The notes under the pieces were generated by a model, which did not search any database, was not told the origin of the DNA, and saw only the letters and a program-made list of their open reading frames with translations. Shown here in pieces: positions 13,605 to 22,851 of a DNA stretch of 39,188 nucleotides. How positions within the stretch are numbered: the first letter of the stretch is position 1; the number at the start of each line of letters is the position of its first letter. The position numbers and the translations under genes were made by a program. The stretch is from a virus, in IMG/VR virus record IMGVR_UViG_3300010885_050164, positions 1-39,188 of that record, one strand, 5' to 3'.

Positions 13605-14812
13605 ACATCAATTATCTTAATTTCGCAAAAGTGGCGAACAGAAATTTAGAAGCGGACTTCAAGACTCTAAAATACGCAACAGGTCAAACCATTAACTATC
13701 GTTTGGAAGAACGATTTTTGGGTGGTTATGGCGCTACTGCTGTTGACGAATCCGTGGTTCAAGTTGTTCGTCCTTTAACAATTGATACTCAGTTCCACTC
13801 AATGGTATCTTTTAATGGCATGGAATTAACATTCGATCGCGCTCGTGACCAGCCCTATTTAGACATGATGTTGTTGCCACGTGCTAAGAAACTGGCGAAC
13901 AACGTTGAATCGTTTATTTGCGCTCAGAACTTCCAGCCTGCTGTGTATCAAACTTATGGTACACCTGGTGTCCCGATTGATCAAAACACTGTATTCCAAA
14001 CAGATGCTTACATGACTGAGCTTGGTATTCCAGAAGATGGCAATCGTTACTTTGCTAATAGTCCTGCTATTTCCGCTACCTTGTCGAATGCGTTGTACAA
14101 CGTATTTAACATGACTGTTAACCGTGGCGCTTTGATGGATGGATTTATTGGTCACTTAGCTGGCTTTGATTTCTTTAAGACTAACTTCTTGAAGCGTCAG
14201 ATTGCTGGTGTCGGGCAAACGGGTTCTTCTGGTGTTACTGGTTTCAAGCTTGGCGGAACTGTAAAGGTTGGTCCTGTTAGTAGCGGAAACACTATTCAGT
14301 TGGAAAATCTTGTTGCCAGTTCTTTGGTATTTAAAGCTGGCGATAAAATTCAATTGGCGCAATCTGCTGGTGTGTTTATGGTTAATCCATTGGCTACATT
14401 GAGTCAGTCTGCTGGCTACGCCCCGCTATCTCAAACTGCGCAATTTGTAGTGTTAGAAGATACTGTTTCTAATAGCTCGGGTGAGGCAACCATTACAGTT
14501 AGCCCTAGCATTGTTGTTAGTGGTGCTCGGCAAAACATAAGTGGCGCTATTCCTCAAGGCGCGCAATTCTTGTTAGCTAACGATCATAATGAGTCTATTG
14601 CTTTCCACAATCAGTCATTAGTTTTTGCAGCTCCTCCAATCACTGAATTGAAAGGTGGTGTTGAGGCTGTTACCACTTATTCTGACTTGTACAAGATGGC
14701 TATGACTTATACTTTAGGTGCTGACATCCGTAACTACGTCCAGTTAGATCGATTGGATATTATTGCGGGCGTTGCAATTAACCCTGAGTTTGCGGTTATC
14801 GTAATGAGTTAA
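13605..14812 (+). CDS. major coat protein, exon 2 (P22 gp5-like)
   Basis: The bulk of the coat protein, about 400 residues. It contains the P22-type coat pattern: DESVVQVVRPLTIDTQFHS, LPRAKKLANNVESFICAQNF, the ANSPAISATLSNALYNVFN helix region, and FLKRQIAGVGQTGS. A beta-rich insertion (about residues 215-310 of the whole) corresponds to the I-domain of P22 coat. An in-frame GTG at 13631 could be misread as the start, but it has no ribosome binding site and would lose the conserved N-terminal helix. It forms the T=7 shell with the scaffold. Followed by a hairpin terminator at 14818. Confidence 0.92.
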
Positions 14813-14817
14813 TATGG

Positions 14818-14851
14818 TGCGCCCCTCTGCATATGTACGGGCGCATTGTCT
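14818..14851 (+). terminator. hairpin after coat gene, partial terminator
   Basis: TGCGCCC (14818-14824) pairs with GGGCGCA (14839-14845), loop of 14 bases, followed by TTGTCT. The weak T-run suggests attenuation, which would give more coat message than downstream neck message. Confidence 0.55.
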
Positions 14852-14863
14852 ATGAGGACAACA

Positions 14864-15100
14864 ATGCAAGTAGACGAACAGGTATTATACTTAGACAGGT
14901 GGGTGTCGAAAAAGCACTTTAGGGCTTTTGTATATAACTCAACCGGTCAAAAGATAGCAGAAAACTATCAAGAATTCAGCGATTTAATTGCCTCTGGCAT
15001 TTGGTTTGCAAAGAAAGAAGAAGTGCCTACTGATACCGATAATGTGGTCGATATCAAGCCTAAGCGAGGCCGCAAATGTCACAACCAACTCAAAGCGTAA
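14864..15100 (+). CDS. small conserved protein between coat and neck genes
   Basis: A 78-residue protein, MQVDEQVLYLDRWVSKKHFR..., ending KPKRGRKCHNQLKA. I recall that P22-like phages often carry a short protein here with a WV..K.FRAFVY opening and a basic KRGRK tail; the function is not known to me. A TTG at 14846 and an ATG at 14852 are in frame, but TGAGGA six bases before 14864 decides the start. It overlaps the next gene by 25 bases. Confidence 0.7.
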   Translation: MQVDEQVLYLDRWVSKKHFRAFVYNSTGQKIAENYQEFSDLIASGIWFAKKEEVPTDTDNVVDIKPKRGRKCHNQLKA

Positions 15101-15807
15101 GAGAATTCATACAAGATTCCTATCAAATCATTAGCGCATCGACTCCAACGGCGCCACTTTATGGAAGTGATTTGTCGCAAGGTATTGCAATATTAAACCG
15201 TTTGCTCGGTCAATATGCTGCAAATGGATTAATGCTGACAGTATCAAAGCAAGTTGATTTCTCTATTGGTATTGGACAGGGAGAGGTTACGTTTGGTGAG
15301 CCTGATTATACTCCTACACCTGATGTTACAGATGAAGGTAGATTAGTGAATCTATTAAATGCGTGGGTGACGTTAGAGAATGTAACGTATCCATTGATTG
15401 ATGAGTCGCGCACAGAGTTTTTTTCTAGTTATAAATATGCCACATTGCGTGGATTGCCTCGATATGTGATTGTAAAGCCCGAAACGAATTTGACGCGGGT
15501 GCAAGTTTTCCCCGCTCCTAGCCAAGAATATAATTTGTCAGTGTATGGCAAATTTCAGGTGTTTTCGTTTGATGCCAATATGAACATGAGTCAATTGCCT
15601 ACCTATTATCAAATGTTTTTGCAGTTTGCTTTGGCTAAGTATTTGGCGGTATTCAAGGGGCGTATGGCTGCTTGGACGCCAGAACTAGAGGCCATGTATC
15701 GAGATTTAGAAAAAGATATGGTAGCGGCAAGTAGTACAAATTTAGACCTAATAACGAATCAAGAATCATGGCTCAATGGAGCGTGGAGAGTACGCAGCGG
15801 TGTGTAG
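15076..15807 (+). CDS. head-tail adaptor, P22 gp4-like
   Basis: A 243-residue protein in the P22 gp4 position. The N-terminal half is helical (VREFIQDSYQIISASTPTAP; GIAILNRLLGQYAANGLML), with a central beta region (YPLIDESRTEFFSSYKYATLRGLPRY) and a C-terminal helix pair. P22 gp4 closes the portal and starts the tail neck. This one is longer than the 166 residues of P22 gp4, as in many distant relatives. It ends TAG, followed 33 bases later by a second in-frame TAG. Confidence 0.8.
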   Translation: MSQPTQSVREFIQDSYQIISASTPTAPLYGSDLSQGIAILNRLLGQYAANGLMLTVSKQVDFSIGIGQGEVTFGEPDYTPTPDVTDEGRLVNLLNAWVTLENVTYPLIDESRTEFFSSYKYATLRGLPRYVIVKPETNLTRVQVFPAPSQEYNLSVYGKFQVFSFDANMNMSQLPTYYQMFLQFALAKYLAVFKGRMAAWTPELEAMYRDLEKDMVAASSTNLDLITNQESWLNGAWRVRSGV

Positions 15808-15842
15808 ATGATGAACAAACCATTAACTAAAAAGGAACCCTA

Positions 15843-17504
15843 GTGGCTGTCAAAGAACTTCCATTATCATATAGCTATGATAAACAGCGATTCCCACAAT
15901 TTAGTCCTGCTGATATTGCCAATTGGTATGCTGTAGAAGCGCCAACTGGTAAGAAGCAAAAGGCGTTATATCCTGTCATGGGTCGGCGTCATGTCCAGCA
16001 AGGAAATCAACAGATATTAGACTTTGATATCCAGCCTAGGAAGCTATTTAAATCGATTAGTTATAGTTATGTGGTCGTTGGCTCTACTATTTATCGCATT
16101 GATGTTAATTTTAATGTCATTATTATTTCTGATGCTACGTTCACTCAATACAATGGTAATTTGAACTTTGCTTTTTTGCCAACTACTCAGATTGTGAACG
16201 TTGATACACCTTCCATTAATAACCAATATGTATTTTGTGCTTGGGTAGATGGCAATAATATGTTCATTTACAATGAAGCAACAAATGTGTTTGCTAAAGT
16301 TACTGACCAGCGTATGCAGCCTTTTCCATCTACTGTGGCGGCGTTTGGTAATAGATTTGTCATTGGCTCTACTAATTCTACGCAGTTTCAATTGACGCAG
16401 ATTAATTTGGGGCAGACGTTTACTCCAGCAACCGTATTTAGTTTTGGTATTGATCCTGATTACACCACAGTCTTTGCCCAAGAATCGGGATTGATACGTC
16501 AAATGGCAGTTTTGCATAACAATTTATATATATTTACAGATTACACGACAGGTATTTGGTCAAATACTCAAAGTACGGTATCGACTAGTATTGGTGGTAG
16601 CACGGTGACAGCATCATTTCCGTGGAAGAAGAATACATCGTACGACTTTGATTACGGTATTGCCGACCCTAATTCTCTCGATATTGATTTTGGGATGCTG
16701 GTTTGGCTGGCCCAGAATCGTAATGGTCTTGTTCAATTCATGTCTAGTAATGGTCAGTCTCCGCAGCCTATATCAACGCAAGCTATCAATGTGTTAATAC
16801 AAAAGATTGCTACTTTATCAGAGACTCAGAGTTTATTGAATCTTGATACGGTTGGTTTTTTGTATCAGTACGAAGATACAATATTTTACCGAGTGTCCAT
16901 TGGGCCTTACATTGATTATGCCACATTAGACAATATATCGTTGGCAGTTTGTCTTGAATATAATTTCAACACACAGACATGGGGTCGTTGCATTGAGCAA
17001 AATGGGCAACGAAATCGAATTGAAGATCACGTTTTTTTTGCTAACAAACATTTAGTCACTGCTATAAATCAAACTTTTGTTTTTGAGATGTCGGGTGTTT
17101 TTTATACTAACGAAGTTCAAAAGATAACCCAGACGACATCCACTATTGAAGAACACCCTTTCCGGTATGAAATGGTAACGCCAATTATAGCAAATACTGA
17201 TTACAGCGAATTTATAACGGATTATGTGCAAATAGATTTTGTTTGGGGCGATGGAGAGATAACCACATCGGTAATGGAAAACCCACATGTTGAGTTATAT
17301 TTTTCGGATGATGGCGGCATTAGCTTTACTTCCGTTGACAGCTTACAGTTTAGCAATCTGGGTATTTATTCTTGGCGCATGCGGTGGTATCAATGCGGCC
17401 CTTCTCGCAATAGAGTATATAAATTGATATGTGTCAGTAAATATCCAATTGTTATTCTCGGCGCCATCATGGATGTGCGACATGCCAGTGGAGGTGCTAA
17501 TTGA
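15843..17504 (+). CDS. packaged DNA stabilisation / tail hub protein, P22 gp10-like
   Basis: A 553-residue beta-rich protein, starting GTG with AAGGAA six bases upstream. The opening MAVKELPLSYSYDKQRFPQFSPADIANWYAVEA and the repeated short-strand, propeller-like body match P22 gp10-type tail hub proteins. It plugs packaged DNA below gp4 and anchors the fibres or needle. The TGA overlaps the TTG start of the next gene. Confidence 0.85.
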   Translation: MAVKELPLSYSYDKQRFPQFSPADIANWYAVEAPTGKKQKALYPVMGRRHVQQGNQQILDFDIQPRKLFKSISYSYVVVGSTIYRIDVNFNVIIISDATFTQYNGNLNFAFLPTTQIVNVDTPSINNQYVFCAWVDGNNMFIYNEATNVFAKVTDQRMQPFPSTVAAFGNRFVIGSTNSTQFQLTQINLGQTFTPATVFSFGIDPDYTTVFAQESGLIRQMAVLHNNLYIFTDYTTGIWSNTQSTVSTSIGGSTVTASFPWKKNTSYDFDYGIADPNSLDIDFGMLVWLAQNRNGLVQFMSSNGQSPQPISTQAINVLIQKIATLSETQSLLNLDTVGFLYQYEDTIFYRVSIGPYIDYATLDNISLAVCLEYNFNTQTWGRCIEQNGQRNRIEDHVFFANKHLVTAINQTFVFEMSGVFYTNEVQKITQTTSTIEEHPFRYEMVTPIIANTDYSEFITDYVQIDFVWGDGEITTSVMENPHVELYFSDDGGISFTSVDSLQFSNLGIYSWRMRWYQCGPSRNRVYKLICVSKYPIVILGAIMDVRHASGGAN

Positions 17505-17794
17505 CTTATTATTTATTGCGCATTGATGGTTGTCCATTGCAAGAAGACAAGCTTAGTTTTGCTTTGACAAGTTGGTTGGCAGTGCTGGCGAATACCATTA
17601 ATTCAACGGTAGATATGATTGAGTCTAATATGAATTTGTTGGTATTGTCGCCAATGACTCAGGCCGATATTACAGCTGCATTTACAGATGAGATGTTGAC
17701 AGATGGCACAATAATTTACGATAGTACAAATAATGTATATGTGGGCCAACAAAATGGGGCTCTTGTGAAATTTACTACTACATCCTATCCATAG
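17501..17794 (+). CDS. small virion-associated protein with TTG start
   Basis: A 97-residue protein. The TTG start (17501) overlaps the upstream TGA and has a strong GTGGAGGTG ribosome binding site four bases before it, so TTG is convincing. The sequence is neutral with repeated short helices (ALTSWLAVLANTINSTVDMI) and a C-terminal beta part (GTIIYDSTNNVYVGQQNGAL) that resembles tail-fibre or tail-assembly ends. Position suggests a neck, needle or ejection accessory. No certain family. Confidence 0.6.
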   Translation: MTYYLLRIDGCPLQEDKLSFALTSWLAVLANTINSTVDMIESNMNLLVLSPMTQADITAAFTDEMLTDGTIIYDSTNNVYVGQQNGALVKFTTTSYP

Positions 17795-17803
17795 GAGATT
17801 GAC

Positions 17804-18385
17804 ATGAGTTGGTTCTCTGAATTTTTTCATCCAGGCAACGCTTACAAAAATGCCGCTAACACATCGCAACAATATTATAATCAAGCCCAACAAGGATTGC
17901 AGCCATATAATCAAAATGGTCAGCAGGCTGGTGGCGATTTAATGTCGATGTTGCAACAATTGATGAATCCTGAGGAGTTGCAGAATAAATGGGCTTCTGG
18001 ATATGAAGAAAGTCCTTATGCTAAGCAATTACAAAATCAGGCGCAATCATCTGGTTTAGATGCGGCGAGTCAAATGGGCTTGATGGGTTCTAATGCAGCA
18101 TTAAGTAATATTGAAGGCCAAGGCGCTAATATTATGCAGGGTGATAGACAGAATTATATGAATGATTTGATGACTAAATTGCAGGCTGGCATGGGGTTGG
18201 GTGAAAATATTTATGGGCAAGGTGCAAGCGCTGCTGGTCAGATGGGGCAAAATGCTATGACACAGGGTAGTAATATGGCTAATCTTAAATTTAATCAAGA
18301 GAATGCTGGCCCCGCCATGCTTGGAAAGATGGGCTCTGGAGCATTGCAAATGTTAATGCAATATTTAACAGCCGGAATGGGTTAG
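17804..18385 (+). CDS. DNA ejection protein (small, P22 gp7-like)
   Basis: A 193-residue protein rich in G, Q, N, A and M, opening MSWFSEFFHPGNAYKNAANT, with amphipathic stretches (GDLMSMLQQLMNPEEL) and a C-terminal hydrophobic segment (GALQMLMQYLTAGMG). This composition and place match the small internal ejection proteins of P22-type phages, which cross the host envelope with the DNA. The frame ends in TAG at 18383-18385, yet continues in the same frame for 21 codons to a TGA at 18449, so the protein may be longer in some copies. The RBS AGGAG overlaps the previous stop. Confidence 0.75.
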   Translation: MSWFSEFFHPGNAYKNAANTSQQYYNQAQQGLQPYNQNGQQAGGDLMSMLQQLMNPEELQNKWASGYEESPYAKQLQNQAQSSGLDAASQMGLMGSNAALSNIEGQGANIMQGDRQNYMNDLMTKLQAGMGLGENIYGQGASAAGQMGQNAMTQGSNMANLKFNQENAGPAMLGKMGSGALQMLMQYLTAGMG

Positions 18386-18451
18386 GGCGGATTTGGTTGT
18401 GGTAGTTTTGCTCCTAAGGCACCTTCTGGTGTAACAAATAACTATTATTGA
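18386..18451 (+). other. in-frame extension after UAG of the ejection protein gene
   Basis: After TAG the frame stays open for 21 codons with a G/S/N/Y-rich product like the upstream protein (GGFGCGSFAPKAPS...), and ends in TGA. That TGA lies inside the TGAGGG ribosome binding site of the next gene, the usual tight stop-RBS layout of this operon. Either readthrough of UAG or a recent nonsense mutation. Confidence 0.5.
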
Positions 18452-18461
18452 GGGCATCATT

Positions 18462-19556
18462 ATGGCTTACGGGATACCTAATGTTGGTTTGCCAATGGAT
18501 TCGTTGGATAAAGGGTTTGCCAATATCAATGACCTATTCAATCGCCTTCGTGAGCATGCTTTAAAGCAGCAGCAAATGGTGAATGATGCTAAATATCGTG
18601 GCGAGTCGTTGAAGATTAGTCGTCAACAGCAAGAGAGGTTGGCTCAGTTGCTTGGGCCGCAGTTGCAAGAGTTGGCTGATAAGCATAAACGCTCGCAACC
18701 TGGATATAAAGCTCAGCAAGTATTGGAAACATTGAAGATGATGGGTGTTCCTTTTGCGGGTAGTCAGCAGTCCGGTCAAGGTGACGTTACGAATTTACGC
18801 GCTAACCCTGCAATTGGCAATGTTCCTATGAATATTAATGACCAAAATCAGATGCCTAATGACCCTAATACTGGGATATTGAATGGTGAGCATACGCCTA
18901 TGGATAATGGTGGTATGACGGAAGAGGAGTTGAATGCTCCTCCTGTTGAAGATAATGCTCCTCCCCCGCATCAGCTTGATTTAAATAATCCGGCGGTTCA
19001 AATGGCATTAGCCGCTAATGGTATTCATATTCCTATCTCGCAAGAAGCTCCTCAAGCAAAAGAAGCTCGAGAGATACGGACAAATGAAGCAAAGCTGAAT
19101 CAGAAAGAATCTTTCGAGAAGCAAAAAGAAGAAAGAAAAATTAAGATGGATTCAGAAAAAGACATTCCTCACTTGACTCAATCTTTAAAAGCAATTCAAC
19201 AGCTGAAGAAGATAGCTAATGAAAATCCAGATCTATTTGGTCATTATGTGGCTCCTGACTTATGGGCTAAGACAACAAAAAATAAAAATGCGGGTATATT
19301 TCAAAACCTGTTGGCTGACCAAGTGGCCGGATTGGAATCGAAGCTATCTTCAAAAGGTAATATTGTTGCTTTAAAGCTAGCGTCTCAACTGAAACCATCT
19401 TTTGCTGAGCAACAGCAAGTTGCTATTGGTAAATTAGATTCTATGGAAAACCAAATCAAAGATGCATTATCTAATTCCATGAAATTATCCCATGGCGAAA
19501 CGACGTCTTCTTCTTATGCTGAAAATGAAGATCCACTGGGTCTTTTTGGAGAATAA
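18462..19556 (+). CDS. DNA ejection protein (middle)
   Basis: A 364-residue protein. The N-terminal 100 residues are helical and Q/R-rich (LREHALKQQQMVNDAKYRGE; ISRQQQERLAQLLGPQLQEL), the middle is a low-complexity N/P/Q region, and the C-terminal 150 residues are long helices (EARE..KLNQKESFEKQKEERK; LLADQVAGLESKLSSKG). This resembles the larger internal proteins of P22-type ejection systems (gp20-like). GAGGG precedes the ATG. It ends two bases before the next ATG region. Confidence 0.7.
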   Translation: MAYGIPNVGLPMDSLDKGFANINDLFNRLREHALKQQQMVNDAKYRGESLKISRQQQERLAQLLGPQLQELADKHKRSQPGYKAQQVLETLKMMGVPFAGSQQSGQGDVTNLRANPAIGNVPMNINDQNQMPNDPNTGILNGEHTPMDNGGMTEEELNAPPVEDNAPPPHQLDLNNPAVQMALAANGIHIPISQEAPQAKEAREIRTNEAKLNQKESFEKQKEERKIKMDSEKDIPHLTQSLKAIQQLKKIANENPDLFGHYVAPDLWAKTTKNKNAGIFQNLLADQVAGLESKLSSKGNIVALKLASQLKPSFAEQQQVAIGKLDSMENQIKDALSNSMKLSHGETTSSSYAENEDPLGLFGE

Positions 19557-19557
19557 T

Positions 19558-20634
19558 ATGGCATCTTTAGAAGAAATAAGACTAAAGTATCCGCAATACA
19601 GTAATAGGAGTGACGAAGAGCTGGCCGATGCTCTCCACGCCAAATATTATTCTCATATTCCTAAAGAACAGTTTTACGAAAAAATAAATTTCAATCCAAC
19701 TCCAAAGCAAGAACCATTCATGGAGAAACCAGGATTATCAGGTATTGCATCCGACCTAATGGATAAAGGTCTCACAACTGCCATGGGAATTCCTGAAGCA
19801 ATCATGGGTGCTCCTAAAGAAGCTTATGGCGCATTAAAGCAAATAATTAATGATCCGAAAAGGGCAGCACAAAATGTCGGAGCTGGATTTGGTGAATTAG
19901 GACATGGAATATTAAGCGCCCCCGGAAATGTTCGAGATTATTTAGAAAAGAAAAAACTAATATCTTCAGATACACCATCTTTTAGAATTCCTGAAAGTAT
20001 TCTACCAAAAGAATATGACTATCCTTCGGCCCTGGGTAGACAAGGACATGAATCGGGAGATACATTGTTAACAGGACTTCCAGGTTCTATAGCGTCACTT
20101 CCATTATCAAATGCTTTATTTAAAGCTGTAGAATCCATACCTTTAACTAAAACTATTGCTGCTCGTCCATTAGTAAAAGCCGAAAATATGGTTAAAGAAA
20201 GCGGAATAAAGTCATTACCAATTTCTAAAGATATATTTAAAGATGCTTCGAATTACCTACCTAAAAATATATCCACTCAAAACCTAATAAAAGAAGCCAG
20301 TAAAGGCGATTACAGTAAACTATTTACATTGCAATCGGATTTGGGTAAGGCGGGAAGAGAGTTAAGAAAATCAGCGTCCGGGGCTGAAAGATTACATGGT
20401 ATAGAAGCTGAAAAACTAAGGCGCAACCTCTTAAATGAAATAAAAGAAAATTTGAGTAAATCAGGATTGGATGATGCTGCAAAAATGCTTACTAAAGGTC
20501 AAAACAAATATAGGCAACACCATAAAATAGACAAATATGTTTATAAGCCATTACAGAAAGCAGGAATTCCGGTAGGAATCATGTCGCTGCTAGGGTGGGG
20601 ATATAATAACTTAAATAAGAAGTCGCGTGATTGA
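19558..20634 (+). CDS. DNA ejection / internal virion protein (large)
   Basis: A 358-residue protein. The opening SLEEIRLKYPQYSNRSDEELADALHAKYYSHIP is a short motif repeatedly seen at the N terminus of phage internal virion proteins. The rest is helical with glycine-rich turns (GAGFGELGHGILSAPGN), matching an amphipathic pore-forming ejection protein (gp16-like role). The frame is open from 19492, but GGAG six bases before 19558 sets the start. Last gene before a new promoter at 20658. Confidence 0.7.
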   Translation: MASLEEIRLKYPQYSNRSDEELADALHAKYYSHIPKEQFYEKINFNPTPKQEPFMEKPGLSGIASDLMDKGLTTAMGIPEAIMGAPKEAYGALKQIINDPKRAAQNVGAGFGELGHGILSAPGNVRDYLEKKKLISSDTPSFRIPESILPKEYDYPSALGRQGHESGDTLLTGLPGSIASLPLSNALFKAVESIPLTKTIAARPLVKAENMVKESGIKSLPISKDIFKDASNYLPKNISTQNLIKEASKGDYSKLFTLQSDLGKAGRELRKSASGAERLHGIEAEKLRRNLLNEIKENLSKSGLDDAAKMLTKGQNKYRQHHKIDKYVYKPLQKAGIPVGIMSLLGWGYNNLNKKSRD

Positions 20635-20657
20635 TACTTTGAGTTCATTAAGAACAA

Positions 20658-20686
20658 TTGCCTATAGCGTGATCAAGGCGCATAAT
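20658..20686 (+). promoter_or_regulatory. promoter of the fibre gene block
   Basis: TTGCCT (20658-20663), 17 bases, CATAAT (20681-20686), in the 81-base gap between ejection and fibre genes. It would let the long fibre block be expressed separately from the head genes. Confidence 0.5.
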
Positions 20687-20715
20687 ATCAATCATAATAT
20701 AAGTTAGGGATAACC

Positions 20716-22842
20716 ATGTCATTTTCTTTATCGTTCAATCCGTTCTGGAGTTTTGTCGATTTGGTTGGTCAGCAACTGGATGATACGTATTATTTATTTA
20801 CTATTCAAAATGAATCTCCTTATGCTTTGCTGCCAATATATCAAGACCAAGATGGTACGACTCCATGGAGCGATCCAATCCAGTTTTTAGCAAGTGGTAC
20901 GTTACCTGTAAATATGTATTGGGACGACGATCAGGTTTATAGATTAGAAATAAGACATGGCAATACGCAAACCGATGACTCACCATTAATATGGTCTTTA
21001 GATAATTATATCCCCAATAATAATAGTTCAGCGGGTGGTATATCAAATAGCACAGAAAACCAAATAACTAATCCGCAATTTTCAGATGTTGATTTTGTAG
21101 TAGCGCAAGGTATGACGGTTACAACTAATGGCCCTGTAGAAATAGCGCCGGGTTGGTATGTAGTTACTACAGGTTCCGGGACATTAACCATTAATCAGAT
21201 ACAATTTATTGGTTCTGACCAAATTGGCGGCAATCCCGCATATGGTATAAGTATTCAAAATGTTGGTTTTACTTCAGTATCATTACAACAAAAGTTTAAT
21301 CATAATGGTGCGTTGTGGGCTGGTGGATTTGTTGGATCTTCCCTGACTGCAAAATCAGCATCTGGCTCTACTACCTTATCGGCGGCGTTAACTTATTCTG
21401 GTGGGTCATCGCCATTAACGACTTCAATCATTACATTGAATTTAAATAATGGTTGGCAGACGGCGACAAACGCCGTGGAATTGGTCGCATCAACTAATAC
21501 CAATACGCCAGACATAGCTTATACGACTTACTCATTAACATGGGCTGGTAATGTAACTGTAAGCATGACCAATATTCAATTAGTGGGGCAAGATGTAAAA
21601 AATGAATTATATCCTTACCAGCAAACCACCAACGAACAACAATTGAATGGGGAGTTTTGGTATTACAAGCCTAAATTGGAATTTAAGCCTATTAAGAGCT
21701 ATTTGACGGCATGGGATTTCCCATTAAATCCAGCTCAAGTAGGCGAATCAATAGGTGCAAATGCTAATTTGTCATATTATACCTGGGATCAAACCATTGT
21801 ATTCCAATCTACTGCCAGTAGAATAGCTACCAGCAGAAGCGCAAATGGATCTATTGTATTCACTGCTAGTGGTGGCGAAGTGCAAATGGCCATGATTCAA
21901 TACCTAAAATCACCTGTGGCTCGTGAAATATTTACCAATAACGCCAGCGTTAACGTTCGGTTGTCAGCAAGCAATACAATCGCAGGGACAGTATCAATAT
22001 GGTATACAGAGAATGCCAATCTTCCTGATATCAAACCAGGAATGAGTAATGCGGGCACATCATTGGTAACAACATTAGATGCCAATGGCCATCCTAGTGC
22101 CGTTGTATCTGGATGGGTTGAATGGCCAAGAAGCAGTCTAGGTAATGCGCAATTCTCAGCAACAACGACACAGGCGGATTCAAGATTTAATGGATGGGCA
22201 GCATTACCTGCGTCGACTACAAATGCTATTAAATATATGGCTATAGTGGTTGGGACAGCATCTATGGCTGATACACATACTATTTCATTCCAATCGGTAT
22301 CCTTGGTGCCTGGAGATATTCCCACTATTCCGGCGCCTCAGACGGTTGATGACGTTATTAGAGAATGCCAGTATTATTATGAAAAGTCATATGATAACGG
22401 AACTACACCGGGAGCATTTCCAAATGGTGTTGGTTCTATTCAAAAACCACAAACCGCTTTGATTGTTTCTGGTGGTAGCAGTCCGGGAACTTATCTGTAT
22501 CCTCAGGATTTCCAATTAAGTTTTAATTCAATAAAAATAAATACATCACCCATAGTAACTTTTTATTCCACCGAAACGGGGAACTACGGGAAAGTTAGAT
22601 CTGACGTTTATTATGACGGCTCTGTAGCAGCAGGAAGCGGTTCCGACAATGCTATTGTTGATGATGGGTCAGGCGGTTCGTTTTGGATAAGATCGGATAT
22701 TAGTAGTAAAGGCGTAAATTATATTCTTCAAAACGCAAATGCTTTAACACACGGCACCGGCACCACCACAACATTTCCTATTTCAGGATATATTAAATTT
22801 CAATACACGGTTGATTCACGATTAGGCGTTGTGACATTTTAG
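20716..22842 (+). CDS. tail fibre/appendage protein with N-terminal virion-binding domain
   Basis: A 708-residue beta-rich protein. The first 110 residues (SFSLSFNPFWSFVDLVGQQLDDTYYLFTIQNESPYALLPIYQDQDG...WDDDQVYRLEIR) resemble N-terminal head- or hub-binding domains of podovirus tailspikes and fibres. The rest consists of beta-sandwich modules (carbohydrate-binding-like: ITNPQFSDVDFVV...APGWYVVTTGSGT at about 120-160; a second similar domain at 400-540 ending HTISFQSVSLVPGDI). No enzyme motif is seen. It is likely the appendage base or main fibre. The TAG stop overlaps the RBS (TAGGAG) of the next gene. Confidence 0.75.
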   Translation: MSFSLSFNPFWSFVDLVGQQLDDTYYLFTIQNESPYALLPIYQDQDGTTPWSDPIQFLASGTLPVNMYWDDDQVYRLEIRHGNTQTDDSPLIWSLDNYIPNNNSSAGGISNSTENQITNPQFSDVDFVVAQGMTVTTNGPVEIAPGWYVVTTGSGTLTINQIQFIGSDQIGGNPAYGISIQNVGFTSVSLQQKFNHNGALWAGGFVGSSLTAKSASGSTTLSAALTYSGGSSPLTTSIITLNLNNGWQTATNAVELVASTNTNTPDIAYTTYSLTWAGNVTVSMTNIQLVGQDVKNELYPYQQTTNEQQLNGEFWYYKPKLEFKPIKSYLTAWDFPLNPAQVGESIGANANLSYYTWDQTIVFQSTASRIATSRSANGSIVFTASGGEVQMAMIQYLKSPVAREIFTNNASVNVRLSASNTIAGTVSIWYTENANLPDIKPGMSNAGTSLVTTLDANGHPSAVVSGWVEWPRSSLGNAQFSATTTQADSRFNGWAALPASTTNAIKYMAIVVGTASMADTHTISFQSVSLVPGDIPTIPAPQTVDDVIRECQYYYEKSYDNGTTPGAFPNGVGSIQKPQTALIVSGGSSPGTYLYPQDFQLSFNSIKINTSPIVTFYSTETGNYGKVRSDVYYDGSVAAGSGSDNAIVDDGSGGSFWIRSDISSKGVNYILQNANALTHGTGTTTTFPISGYIKFQYTVDSRLGVVTF

Positions 22843-22851
22843 GAGCACATC

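Noticed and set aside
13631-13633. GTG at 13631 as the coat start codon
   Set aside because: No ribosome binding site precedes it, and the spliced frame from 13291 supplies a conserved-looking N-terminal helix.
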